This document shows, one piece after another, positions 46,201-55,705 of a stretch of 64,000 nucleotides of DNA. The DNA is from Mesostigma viride. Taxonomy: Eukaryota; Streptophyta; Mesostigmatophyceae; Mesostigmatales; Mesostigmataceae. The stretch lies in NCBI GenBank assembly GCA_009746045.1, contig RPFO01000392.1:2172745-2236744 (forward strand). The letters run 5' to 3'. A model generated the notes under the pieces. It had not been told where the DNA came from. It ran no database searches and worked only from the letters and a program-made list of their open reading frames with translations. The position numbers and the translations under genes are program-made. Each line of letters begins with the position of its first letter. Positions within the stretch are counted from its first letter, which is position 1.

Positions 46201-49200
46201 GAGAAAAGATTACACAATCGCCCGCCGCCCCGTCCCCGCCTCCTACCTGATGTTGCGCATCAGCCAGCGAGAAAACCTGAACGCGCGCCTGCCCGCCGAA
46301 CGCTCCCTCTTACGCACCTGATCTTGCGCACCAGCCAGTGGAACAGCCGCGCGTACAGCGCCTTGGCCAGCGCGTCCCTGGCCCCGACCGCCTCCGCCAT
46401 CTTCCGTGGCAACCGGTACACTGACCCGCGCCCGCTGTTGACCGTGTTGGTCGTGAACGCCTCGGCAAGTTCCTTGGCGGGCACCTGCAGGTTCTTGGCC
46501 ACCAGCTCTATTTCTGGCATTTGCTTGATGCTGGCGTGGCCCTCGCCATCCGCCACAAAACTGACGTTGCCAAGGGTCAGCACGGATGCCAGTATGCACA
46601 GCATCGCGTGGCGTTCTGCATCCGTCACGCCCACCATGCGCAGGCCATCCTGGACCACCCTGTGCTCCTCCTCGTCATTGATGGTGGGCACCGTGAGGCA
46701 GCTGCCGCCCTTGAGGTACTCGTACTTGGCCGCGGGGAGCAAGCCATACATGGCCCGCTCGTCCTCGGTGGCCCCCGCGCACAGCTGGTAGAACACATGG
46801 TAGTTGCGTTCGTTTTTGGACTGGCACACAACACGCGACTTCTCCAGCAGGTATGGCGTGATGCGTGCCCCGAGGATAAGGCCCTTGTTGTCAAACTGGA
46901 CTTCGAACAGTTTTCCGAAACGGCTCGAGTTGTTGTTGCGCACGGTCTTGGCATTACCAAACGCCTCCAGCACCGGGTTGGCGTCCAGAATCTGGTGCTC
47001 GATCTTCGCGCCAGCGCCCGCCACTGCCGTGAGGTAGCGCAGCACCCACTTGGTGGTCTCTGTCTTCCCCGCACCGCTCTCGCCACTCACGATGATGGAC
47101 TGGCCACGCCCGGCACTGCGCATGGCCGCATAGGCGCGTTGCGCCACGTTGAAGATGTGAGGGGCCAGCTCGTTGGGGCCTTCCCCCCCCTTGCCCGCGC
47201 GAGAGTACTTTTCCACAAAGTCGGGCGTGTAAATGGGACAGGCCTTGAAGGGGTTCACTGCGATGAGCGTCTCGCCCACCGCCGTCTGCCAAGGAGGGCC
47301 ACAGCATCACGGGAAAAAGGATTGTGGGTGGTCACGCAAGGGTCAAGGCCTCCCGCGGTTGGAAGCGGCGTGCGGCCATCACTACACCTGCTATATATCA
47401 CTACACCTTTACTGATATGGTAGAAAACAGGGGCCAGAAGAACCGCACCCACCCCAGCACCCAGGATCCACTGCTCAGGCAACAGCTGGGATGAGGGGAA
47501 TCAGCCGGCTATACCTTACTGGAGTGGATCAATTACTGACTAGCCTCTTCTGCAAATGCGTGTGGGCTCCTGACGCACATAGAGGGGGCAACGAGTACTT
47601 TCATTAAATCATGTTAGGAAGACAGGTAGGATGCCTCCAGGAAAGGTTACAGTAGTATGAAATTTAATAAGCGCAAAACTAGCATATACAGGGAAGGTGG
47701 GGGCTTAAAGCCCAACAAATGGTAGAAGTTGCGCAAATTTACATGGATATGAAGCCGTTTACTTACGGCCTGCTATATTTACAAGAAGGCTATAAACTTA
47801 CATAGAAGTGGTCGATCTTGTAGCGCACTTCCATGTTGTGCAGGATGGAGGCTTCGTGCAGGATCTAAGGGGCAAGGGCGACAGGTGGATGCATGCAAGG
47901 CACCACATCCAACAGGATCCCATTGGTAAGGGTCCAAACAGCATTCGCACGACGTGCCCATCTGAGCTTGGGTGGCCCCAGCAGCAGATGGCGTTGGAAA
48001 CAAGGTAGGGGCTGATCCATTCACCACGCAGCCACACCATGTGACATGCCCGCTGGAGCATGTGATTTATGTCAAACCAGCTAAGGGCCACGCAGGGCCA
48101 GCAGGTGGAGGTAGGAAGTATGGGAGCGAGATGGCCGCAGGCAGCTACCTGAAGCACGTGGCGATGTACCTGGAGGCATGCCACTGCTTGCCACACAAAA
48201 TAAAGACTGTCCGGTGAGAAGAACTTTGGGGGTGGGCAAGCCCCTATCTGCCCGCCTCAGTGAGCATTGCCATGCGTCAGCAACGTAGGGGCCACCCTGC
48301 AAGTTGCTTACGACAAGACAGCACCACCAGTGAGTGCATAACTGGACAACTGTCTCTTCATGCCGCATCGCCGATGTTTACTAGGGTCTGACTCATCAAC
48401 GCCGTAGGCTCGCAAATCCATCCTAACTCTCCATGCAGTTCCCCTAGCCTCGATCACCAGACGAGCCGGCAGTGCTGTGGTGCCAAGGATGGGTCACATC
48501 ACGCTCGCATGCTCGTCAAGGTTGAGCATGCTCTCGTCGAGCGCGCCGCTGTGTGTGCCTGTCCCACGCGATGATGTTCATATGACACACGTCAGACAAA
48601 CGCGGAGCCGTGTGTGGCCAGCGACAGCAACCACTCAATACGATCGCAGCCATGTTGCAGCACCCACCCGCATATTTGCCCGCTCATGCTGCAGCACCCA
48701 TCCGCATGCTTGCCCTCTCATGTTGCAGCAACCACTCACATCGAGCGCGGTCATGTTGTCAATGCCCTTGGACGCATCCATGGAGAGCAGGCACACATCC
48801 TTTGTGGGGTAGGACTCCTGTTGGTTGGTTGGTTGGTTGGGTGGGTGGGTGGGTGGGTGGGCGGGCGGGCGGGCAGGCGGGCGGGCGGCGGGCGGGCGCG
48901 GGCGGGCGGGCGGGCGGGCGGGCGGGCGGCGGCGGGCGGGCGGCGGGCGGGCGGGCAGGTGGGCGGGCGGGCAGGTGGGCGGGCGGGCGGGCGGGCGGGC
49001 GGGCGGGCGGGCGGGCGGGCGGGCAGGTGGGCGGGCGGGCGGGCGGGCGGGCGGGCGGGCGGGCGGGGGCGGGCGGGCAGGTGGGCGGGCGGGCAGGTGG
49101 GCGGGCGGGCGGCGGGCGGGCGGGGGCGGGCGGGCGGGCGGCGGGCGGCGGGCGGGCGGGCGGCGGGCGGGCGGGCGGCGGGCGGGCGGGCGGGCGGGCG

Positions 49201-50495
49201 GGCGGGCGGGCGGGCGGGCGGGCGGGCGGCGGGCGGGCGGGCGGGCGGGCGGGCGGGCGGCGGGCGGGCGGGCGGCGGCGGGCGGGCGGGCGGGCGGGCG
49301 GGCGGCGGGCGGGCGGGCGGGCGGGCGGGCGGCGGGCGGGCGGGCGGGCGGCGGGCGGGCAGGCGGGCGGGCGGGCGGGCGGGCGGGCAGGTGGGCGGGC
49401 GGGCAGGTGGGCGGCGCGGCGGGCGGGCGGGGCGGGCGGGCGGGCAGGTGGGCGGGCGGCGGGCGGGCGGGCGGGCGGGCGGGCGGCGGCGGGCGGGCGG
49501 GCGGGCGGGCGGGCGGGCGGGCGGGCGGCGGGCGGGCGGCGGGCGGGCGGGCGGGCGGGCGGCGGGCGGGCGGGCGGGCGGGCGGCGGGCGGGCGGGCGG
49601 GCGGGCGGGCGGGCGGGCGGGCGGGGCGGGCGGGCGGGCGGCGGGCGGGCGGGCGGGCGGCGGGCGGGCGGCGGGCGGGCAGGTGGGCGGGCGGGCAGGT
49701 GGGCGGGCGGGCGGGCGGGCGGGCGGGCAGGTGGGCGGGCGGGCAGGTGGGCGGGCGGGCGGGCGGGCGGGCGGGCGGGCGGGCGGGCAGGTGGGCGGGC
49801 GGGCGGGCGGGCGGGCAGGCGGGCGGGCGGGCGGGCGGGCGGGCGGGCGGGCGGGCGGGCGGGCGGGCGGGCGGGCGGGCGGGCGGGCGGGCGGGCGGGC
49901 GGGCAGGTGCGGGCGGGCGGGCGGGCGGGCGGGCGGGCGGGCGGGCAGGTGGCGGCGGGCGGCGGCGGCGGGCGGGCGGGCGGGCGGGCGGGCGGGGCGG
50001 GCGGGCGGGCGGCGGGCGGGCGGCGGCGGGCGGGCGGCGGGCGGGCGGGCGGGCGGGCGGCGGGCGGGCGGGCGGGCGGGCGGGCGGCGGGCGGGCGGCG
50101 GGGGCGGGCGGCGGCGGGCGGCGGCGGGCGGGCGGGCGGGCGGGCGGGCGGCGGGCGGGCGGGGCGGGCGGGCGGGCGGGCGGGCGGGCGGGCGGGCGGG
50201 CGGGCGGGCGGGCGGCGGGCGGGGGCGGCGGGCGGGCGGGCGGGCGGGCGGGCGGCGGGCGGGCGGCGGCGGGCGGGCGGCGGGCGGGCGGGCGGGCGGG
50301 CGGGCGGCGGGCGGCGGGCGGGCGGCGGGCGGGCGGGCGGGCGGCGGGCGGGCGGGCGGGCGGGCGGGCGGCGGGCGGGCGGGCGGGCGGCGGGCGGGCG
50401 GGCGGGCGGGCGGGCGGGCGGGCGGGCGGGCGGGCGGGCGGGCGGGCGGGCGGGCGGGCGGCGGCGGGCGGGCGGGCGGGCCGGCCAGCTGGCCG

Positions 50496-50566
<71 letters not shown>

Positions 50567-53327
50567 GGTGGGTGGGTGGGTGGGTGGGTGGGTGGGTGGG
50601 TGGGTGGGTGGGTGGGTGGGTCGGTGGGATGCGCAAGTTTTGAGGGAATTAAGTGCATGAACCCCGAGAATCAGCCTACAGGCAAAAGAAAGAAGAAGGC
50701 AGAACATTATGTACCCTCGAATGCTAACAGGACATTTCAACATGTGCAGAACTGCCAGTACTTCATAAGACAACGCTGCAGGAGGTCAGAGGCAGATATA
50801 TATCTTTTGCTGCTAAATGATACCTCACGCTGCTGAAAGCAGTCCAGTGCTGTATGACAACACTCAAAAGTACAGCGATGCAACACAAAGGCACACTTCA
50901 CCTGCAGCCTTCATGCCTTGATCCAAGGAGCCAACAGGCACACCATCATCAACACGGCTCACAGAGGTCTGGCTGCCATTTGCCTGCATCAGGGTGCGAA
51001 GTGGCCTTCCAGAACAGCCACAAAGACTCTTCAAAGGCCCAAGTGATGGCAGGTCGATGGATGATCGAAGAATCTTGTATGTTTAGCTCAGCAGCCAGGC
51101 ACTGCCCACACTCCATGTGCCCCACCGCCTCAGACAAGCTTCTGTTAGGACGTACATCCTCACGTGGGCAGCATTGCACCAGCACAGGCACACAACACAC
51201 GCACCAGCAGACCCTCACGATGGCTGCCACCTACCGGCCCATTTGGCAGCTGCACCTTGACCTTGTCGCCGCACATCTCTACCACTGTGCCCTGCGCCCA
51301 GGCCATGCTAGGGTGCTTCACGTAGATGGTCGAGCCCTGCACACACACGCGCACGCACAAGTCTGTGGTGGTTACAAGGGAGTCGAGAAGGAATATGGCC
51401 CCGTGGCAGCGAGGACGGAACAGAACAGCAAGAAACACGGGACAGTGTGTCCTGTACAAGTTGTGTTGAGTAGAGATGTATGGGGTACAAAGTAAGGTCC
51501 CACAGCGACCAAAATACTTGCGAAGTTGGCAAGGTGACAAGGGGCAGGCTGGGTGCCATGGCCAGCAGCAGCCTTGTACTGATAGTTCTATTCTTGTACT
51601 GATAATTATTTCACACCATTTCAAACAAGTGGCACACACAAGACAAGGAATGGCCGCTTTCTTTAACAAGGCGGATGAGACGGTAGCTCATCAAAGCGCG
51701 TGCCAAGGTCTCTGCACTGTCACGGTGCGGATGCTGCCCATCATTCAGTCAAGCTAGAGGACGCAGGTATTGGGTTCGAATTGCTTTTGCTGACTGTGGG
51801 TCCAAAAAACAACCTAAACGCCACTGGACTTACTGCCCAGCAGCCTTGCCTTGGCCGCCGTACCGAGCGGTAGCCAATAGATATACTGGTCCTCCCTGAT
51901 ATAATACGCAGCACGGCTGATGGATGTGGGGAAGAGCAATCCTAAAATGAGCATGGGGGCACCAACAAGACAGGTTGTCTGGTGCCTGTTGGTCAATTTA
52001 GCAAATTCATGGGATGCACATTAATAATGGTAGGGGACTCTGCTGGTAATCAAATCAAGGATAAGAAGCAGGTCGTATAGTGAGGATGGTGGGAACTCTA
52101 CCGGTTGTGAGGGATATGAAAGGCAGGTCATAGTGCAGGCCGTAGGCAGCTTGACATGAACTATGCATGCCATCTGGCCGTCAGCACGCCTGCAATCGAT
52201 ATAACAATGCCAGCAGTTGCACATGCAGGGATCCATGTCGGTGCTGCGTGGCAGGTCCACATCATGGGGCACCCAAGCAGTACCCTTGGCCCCATGCACC
52301 CATGGGCTTGGCGCGCCGTTGATGGCTGCGACACACAAGCCATTAGTGTGCTGTCACATCCAGTTCAACCCCTGCCAGCTTTTCGTGCACCCAATAGGCA
52401 TGCCAGCAATATGGTTGCAGGTTGTCTCCGGCAGGACACTCTTCCATGTGTGGGACACCACGGGTGAGACCTTGTGGCATCCACACGCGGCTCCCTTCAA
52501 GCGCACACACAGCGCCATCACTATACATGCATGCCCACACCGCACTTGTCTCCTCCCTTGACCATGGCCCCCCACCTGTATTACGAGTTATGGCCTCTAT
52601 GAGTTATTCGTCTCACCTTGACCATGGCCCCCCACCTGTATTATGAGTTATGGCCACTGAGTTATTCATCTCACCTTGACCATGGCCTCCAACCTGTATT
52701 ATGAGTTATGGCCTCTATGAGTTATTCGTCTCACCTTGACCATGGCCCCCCACCTGTATTATGAGTCATGGCCACTGAGTTATTCATCTCACCTTGACCA
52801 TGGCCTCCAACCTGTATTATGAGTTATGGCCACTATGAGATATTTGTATCACCTTGATCACGGCCTCCCACCTGTGTTATGAGTTATGGCCACTACACTC
52901 GTCTCACCTTGACCATGGCCTCCCACCTTCTGCCGGCATGAAAGGGTCTCACCTTGACCATGGCGGCAGGGTCACGCGGGGGGGCACTCGATACATTGCC
53001 AGCCACACCATTCGCCCCACCATGCGCCACAGCATTCGTTTTTGGTGGCGTCGGCTGGGTTTTGGGGGGCGCGGGCTTCACAGCGTTGGCGGCAGGGGCA
53101 GCAGCCGGCGGGGGAGCAGGCGACTTGAGTGGCAGGGCATCGGGAGGGGGGGGGGAGGCAGGGGGGGGAGGGGTGGCTGGTGGGGGCCCGCCTGGAGGAG
53201 GGGGGGCAGCGCCCGGGGGGGGCGGGGCTTTAGCGGCATTGGCGGCTGTGGGTGCAGCGGGGCGAGGTGGGGGGGGTGGAGGTGGGGGGGGTTTCTTTGG
53301 GGGAGGTGGTGGAGGAGGGGGAGGCAT
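29453..53327 (-). CDS. Unconventional myosin heavy chain, PH-FERM tail, complete, 23 exons
   Basis: Actin-based motor of about 1606 residues over 23.9 kb. Exons in gene order: 52953-53327, 51235-51336, 48740-48817, 47802-47864, 46318-47285, 45403-45478, 45042-45206, 44405-44569, 43742-43939, 42761-42966, 42166-42316, 41766-41851, 41039-41085, 39675-40315, 38870-38998, 38264-38455, 36958-37222, 36009-36274, 33491-33627, 32931-33162, 32542-32628, 30775-30885 and 29453-29533. All use GT-AG and all phases agree, and exon lengths match the translated codons. Residue 1-125: polyproline extension ([12 protein letters not shown]...). It is followed by an SH3-like subdomain, the motor, IQ motifs, a charged helix, PH and FERM. 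The start is the ATG at 53327, the only one ahead of the polyproline run. The last exon ([18 protein letters not shown]...) is the least certain. Class not assignable by eye. Confidence 0.93.
30393..30534. repeat. (CCCTACG)n heptamer array, telomere-like
   Basis: About 20 copies of CCCTACG (complement CGTAGGG) with rare CCCTACT or CCCTACA variants, ending in CCCAAAG and CCCTAAG. It is preceded by an ATCCATA repeat. It lies in the last myosin intron. The unit differs from the plant/algal telomere heptamer CCCTAAA at two positions. Confidence 0.9.
31546..32416. repeat. 21-bp minisatellite, about 41 copies, myosin intron 21
   Basis: The unit is ATGCATATGGATATAGGGAAC with scattered point variants. 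As 21 is a multiple of 3 and the unit has no stop in several frames, it yields false 313-347 codon ORFs (MDIGNMH on plus; MFPISIC on minus). It is flanked by spliced exons on the minus strand and is intronic. Confidence 0.95.
33632..35585. repeat. 29-bp minisatellite, about 67 copies, ending at a myosin splice acceptor
   Basis: The unit is GGGGCAAGAACAAGACAGGGCGCGACAAA with only a few variable sites (CAGGGCGC, CACGGCGC, CACGGTGC and CATGGCGC). It abuts the exon 19 acceptor (33628). On the coding strand the repeated TTGTTCTTGCCCC is the same sequence that precedes the real TGCAG. Frames of up to 739 codons over it are artefacts of a 29-base period. Confidence 0.97.
37605..37760. repeat. C-rich intronic tract with short telomere-like run
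   Basis: CCCTAACCCCTAACCCCTC at about 37639-37657 resembles CCCTAA-type telomere sequence but has only two to three units. It is surrounded by pyrimidine-rich myosin intron 16 sequence. Confidence 0.5.
37860..38266. repeat. Repeat copying the myosin exon 16 splice donor
   Basis: The real donor at 38262-38263 lies in ATACCTTGCTCCTCTGG (plus strand). The motif ACCTTGCTGCGCTGG or a close variant recurs toward the left at about 38212, 38165, 38118, 38082, 38022, 37968 and 37912, alternating with CACACCCCGAACCCTACTCC and C-runs. The three most distal units are the most alike, with a period of about 55-60 bp. Confidence 0.85.
38264..38998 (-). CDS. Myosin tail: pleckstrin-homology domain (exons 15-16)
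   Basis: Exon 15 starts [20 protein letters not shown] then [14 protein letters not shown], the first PH strands. Exon 16 gives GFTVVDG...CVAFLQLN and the closing helix [15 protein letters not shown] with the invariant PH Trp. The length is about 107 residues, normal for the fold. The Lys/Arg in the first loop would allow phosphoinositide binding; that is inferred. Confidence 0.88.
39675..41851 (-). CDS. Myosin neck: two IQ motifs and a long charged helix (exons 12-14)
   Basis: Exons 12-13 join to [13 protein letters not shown], a textbook IQxxxRGxxxR calmodulin/light-chain site, then a second weaker one ([14 protein letters not shown]). Exon 14 (641 bases) follows with alternating Glu/Lys/Arg runs ([20 protein letters not shown]). 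Evenly mixed acid and base without hydrophobic heptads suggests a single stable alpha-helix acting as a lever-arm extension rather than a dimerising coiled coil. About 60 low-complexity Gly/Ala/Lys residues and a Trp-containing segment ([16 protein letters not shown]) complete the exon. Confidence 0.85.
41426..41720. repeat. Two-block pentanucleotide array, (CGCCA)39 then (TGCCA)19
   Basis: 39 CGCCA units (41426-41620), a five-base break (CGGCT), then 19 TGCCA units (41626-41720), each block perfect. It sits in myosin intron 12, 45 bases from the donor. The blocks differ by one C/T at a CpG. Confidence 0.97.
42166..51336 (-). CDS. Myosin: SH3-like subdomain and motor (exons 2-11)
   Basis: The motor has all nucleotide-switch elements: P-loop [10 protein letters not shown] and switch [10 protein letters not shown] in the 968-base exon 5, switch II DIFGFE in exon 6. 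Exon 8 has the NHYAGE strand, exon 10 the actin-contact HYVRCIKPN and [17 protein letters not shown], and exon 11 the converter end [11 protein letters not shown]. Exon 2 ([20 protein letters not shown]) is the N-terminal SH3-like fold. Nothing needed for ATP hydrolysis is missing, so an active motor is expected. Loop 2 is rich in Gly and Lys ([11 protein letters not shown]). Confidence 0.93.
43597..43745. repeat. 47-bp repeat: three exact-looking copies of the myosin exon 9 donor
   Basis: TTACCTTGAACTGGTT occurs at 43597, 43644 and 43691, and again at the true exon end (43738), a constant 47-bp period. On the coding strand each unit reads GTGGCCAACCAGTTCAAG|GT followed by AAGTG, that is, the last six codons of the exon plus a full donor. 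Confidence 0.95.
48822..50630. repeat. 1.8-kb G-rich array (GGTT, GGGC, GT, GGGT) before a myosin acceptor
   Basis: From left: (GGTT)n and (GGGT)n 48822-48860; about 1.6 kb of GGGC units with GGC slips and interspersed AGGT to 50480; a short GGCCAGCTGGCC palindrome; (GT)n 50501-50558; (GGGT)n 50559-50626. It fills most of myosin intron 2 and its left end lies a few bases from the exon 3 acceptor (48818). The plus strand has very dense G-quadruplex potential; the transcript strand is C-rich. The 600-740 codon frames over it are artefacts. Confidence 0.97.
52551..52965. repeat. 57-61 bp repeat copying the myosin exon 1 splice donor
   Basis: CACCTTGACCATGGCC, the complement of exon end GCCATGGTCAAG|GTGAG, appears at about 52614, 52671, 52732, 52790, 52905 and (mutated) 52551 and 52851. 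The real donor is at 52951-52952. The units also carry CCACCTGTATTATGAGTTATGG. Confidence 0.92.
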
Positions 53328-54050
53328 GATGACGACTCTATCCTGTCGGCGGCCGTCCTGGCTGCTTCAAACGAGGACTATTGCGCCGCCAGGTTGGTTT
53401 AAGCGGTGACTAGGGAGAGGAAATGCACCGGCGCCAGAGAAAGGATTCGCCTGTCCTGTTTGCATAATGGACTCTGGTAGAAAGAATTTGATGTTCGTTC
53501 TCAGCTGGAAAGTGCTGGGGTTTGAGGAAAAGTTACCATTTCCAGCCGCCCAGATAATTTTTATAGGCCATCTCAAGCCCGCCCTCAGCTTCCAGGATCC
53601 TTTTCTCCATATTCTCCTTCTAAAATGTAAACGTTTGCGTGAAATAAGCCTGGAAGATACCTTACCCCGATCGAGGTCGGGCTCAGCGGAAGAGTTCCGA
53701 GCGAGGGCGAGCTCCCGTGGTTGCTTGCAATACTGCAATTCCCACGGTTTACGCGTACACTCAGAAACTAGAAGCCTACAATAATGCCTGGAGCAAGCAT
53801 CTGCAATTCCTTGCATGGCGAGAACCATTTCCAGTCTCGTGTTTCTCCCCAGTGCGTCCCCATGCCCAGGTACGAAAGGGCGCTAATGTCTCTGTGCGCG
53901 CGTGATCGTTACGCTGCTTCCTCGCCTTGCTCCGCCGCGTCCCGTAAAAGTCCGCCACCTCGCCGGGGTAGGCGTCGCCGCGCCGCTCCGCATCGCTCAC
54001 AGCTTGCTATTAGTAAGGTTTATATTGTAAAATCCGCTACCAGTTGTCAT
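53328..54050. other. Myosin 5' flank / spacer before the 5S gene
   Basis: It holds the myosin promoter and 5' UTR by position. A plus-strand open frame at 53467-53784 resembles nothing I know. No confident TATA box was found. Confidence 0.4.
54018..54032 (+). promoter_or_regulatory. TATA-like box upstream of 5S rRNA
   Basis: GTTTATATTGTAAAA is centred about 26 bases before the 5S start, the spacing seen for upstream TATA elements of plant-type 5S genes. Support is position and sequence only. Confidence 0.4.
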
Positions 54051-54166
54051 GATTCGTTCATACCAGGCAGAACACACCGCATCCCATCAGACCTGCGAAG
54101 TTAAGCTGCCTTGGGCCAGCTTAGTAGTGTGATCGGTGACGGCACGCGAATCCCTGGTGACGAATT
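54051..54166 (+). rRNA. 5S rRNA: 5S ribosomal RNA
   Basis: 116 nt with the diagnostic 5S core: CATACCAGGC near the start, GCATCCCATCAGACCTGCGA, AGTTAAGCTGCCTTGGGC, and TAGTAGTGTGATCGGTGACG near the C-box position. The ends pair: GATTCGTT (54051-54058) with GACGAATT (54159-54166), allowing G-U at each end. The internal pol III promoter region (A box, intermediate element, C box) is recognisable, though the C box reads TCGGTGACG rather than the usual TGGGTGACC. A T-run follows within ten bases. Only one copy is in the window, so this may be a dispersed gene or a diverged pseudogene; the intact terminal helix favours function. Confidence 0.85.
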
Positions 54167-54173
54167 GTACTCC

Positions 54174-54177
54174 TTTT
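54174..54177 (+). terminator. RNA polymerase III T-run terminator of the 5S gene
   Basis: TTTT eight bases after the 5S 3' end, the minimal pol III stop signal. Confidence 0.55.
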
Positions 54178-54715
54178 ACAGTAGCTCTCTTAGCCTCGGA
54201 ACTGCTTTTTGCCAAAACTTCCACCTTTTTTTGAGCCGCTCAAAGTATGGCCGGTGTCATGTGAGTCACGTCTTGTCAGCCCCTGAAGTTATTTATGATT
54301 AGCCAATTGCATAGATGGCGTTGCAAACAATCAATTCCACGTTTTTCGTGTCTACCAACAGCCTGGCGCATTGGCAACTTTTCTCATTTCTGAATAGTAC
54401 CCCGGGTCCCCTTCCACGATGTTGGAACGCCATGCATCCAGGAATAGTTGTCTCACAGTTTGCCCTCGGTAGGAATATTTTCCGTGCAAAAAGGTCCAAC
54501 TGGTCTGCACAATGAATTGCCTGTTACAACTCTGATGCAGGCCAGTTTGGCTGCATGCTCAGCAGGAGGAGGACCAGGAGGAAACTTGAGGATTATATCC
54601 CCCTCTAGTGACTATATGGTCGGGGCATGATGCAGGCGATATTTGAAACTTTCGTGTAATTATTTTTCTAATGAGATTAGCATAGTTCTCCGAGATTAGC
54701 ATAGTACTCCGAGAT
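54178..54715. other. Spacer, nothing recognised
   Basis: Short open frames only. At its right end (54660-54730) TCCGAGATTAGCATAGTACT is repeated about three times, just before the retrotransposon leader. Confidence 0.4.
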
Positions 54716-55705
54716 TAGCCTATACTCCGAGCCACGAGGTAGTAGCCATGGCTGACGGCGGCGCTCATAACTTTCACGTTTGGGCCCCAAAGTTGGCCGC
54801 GAATATCACAATCGCTTCGTCTTTCTAAGACGCACACGCTGATATATTTCCCCGAAGCTATTACGCAATATTATGACGAGCAAACGCTCCACGACGCAAC
54901 GCAACTTGGAGGCTGCGATGAGCAATGCAAACACGCGCCTACAGCTCTGGCTGCAACTCCGCCTCCCAGCCTCTCAGGCAGCGGTGCCACTAACCCAGCG
55001 TTAGTGGTCTACTCGGCTCCTCCCGACGCCTCGCCCTCGGCATCGCCTCAGCCCAAACGGAGTCGCCCTGCGGACCTGCGCAGGCGCAAGGTCGCCTTCG
55101 ACATCAACTCTCCCGGCCATTGGCAACGCTGCCACCGGCCAATTCATGGATGACGTGTTTTTCGGCACGCACGCCTCGCTTCTGGAACTGTGCCGGCACC
55201 TTCACAGCCAGCATCGCATCAACCCCGGCGGTAACGGCACCAAAGCCCCGCGTTTGATTCAGGTCACTGCGGACCTTCTTCATGTTAACCCTCGCCCGGC
55301 CCGCCTTCAGCGGATCACTCTCTGCTCCCTCCTCCGACGGGCGCACCAAGGCCGAGATCTGGGATCTCCCGCCCTCCGCCCCTGCCCCACCGCCCTCACC
55401 GAAACCATGTACATTTCGCTCCATCCTCACGGAGCTCCTTGCACAGCACGTGACCCCCTAGCTTCTTGCCGCCGCGATCGATGTGGCAGCAATGGGCAGC
55501 ACGCTGGCTGCTGAGCTCCCTCACCTTTCCACCACCGCCACCGCCACCTCCAAAACCACCGACGCCATCACCGACCAGCTCCTCGACATCGACCAGCGCC
55601 TCAAGGACCACGCCATCGCCATCGAGTGCCTGCAAAACACCGCAGGCATCACCGCCCAGGCGGTGAAGGACATTGCCGCCAAGCCAGCTGGCCTGGCTGG
55701 CGATT
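54716..55705 (+). mobile_element. Retrotransposon copy C, 3'-truncated ORF1
   Basis: The conserved leader (CCACGAGGTAGTAGCCATGG, then TTCACGTTTG) runs to about 54870, followed by an ORF1 N-terminal half with several frame changes. Its clearest block is ITDQLLDIDQRLKDHAIAIE at about 55570-55630. It breaks off at the ATTA microsatellite at 55705, so the C-terminal half and 3' UTR are absent. Confidence 0.7.

Noticed and set aside
48610-50836. Six overlapping 600-740 codon GGRAGGRA / PPARPPAR ORFs
   Set aside because: G-rich simple repeat. On the minus strand, true exons in phase flank the array.
51676-52540. Short frames at 51.7-52.5 kb as extra myosin exons
   Set aside because: None shows myosin N-terminal sequence, and exon 1 joins exon 2 in phase 0 without them.
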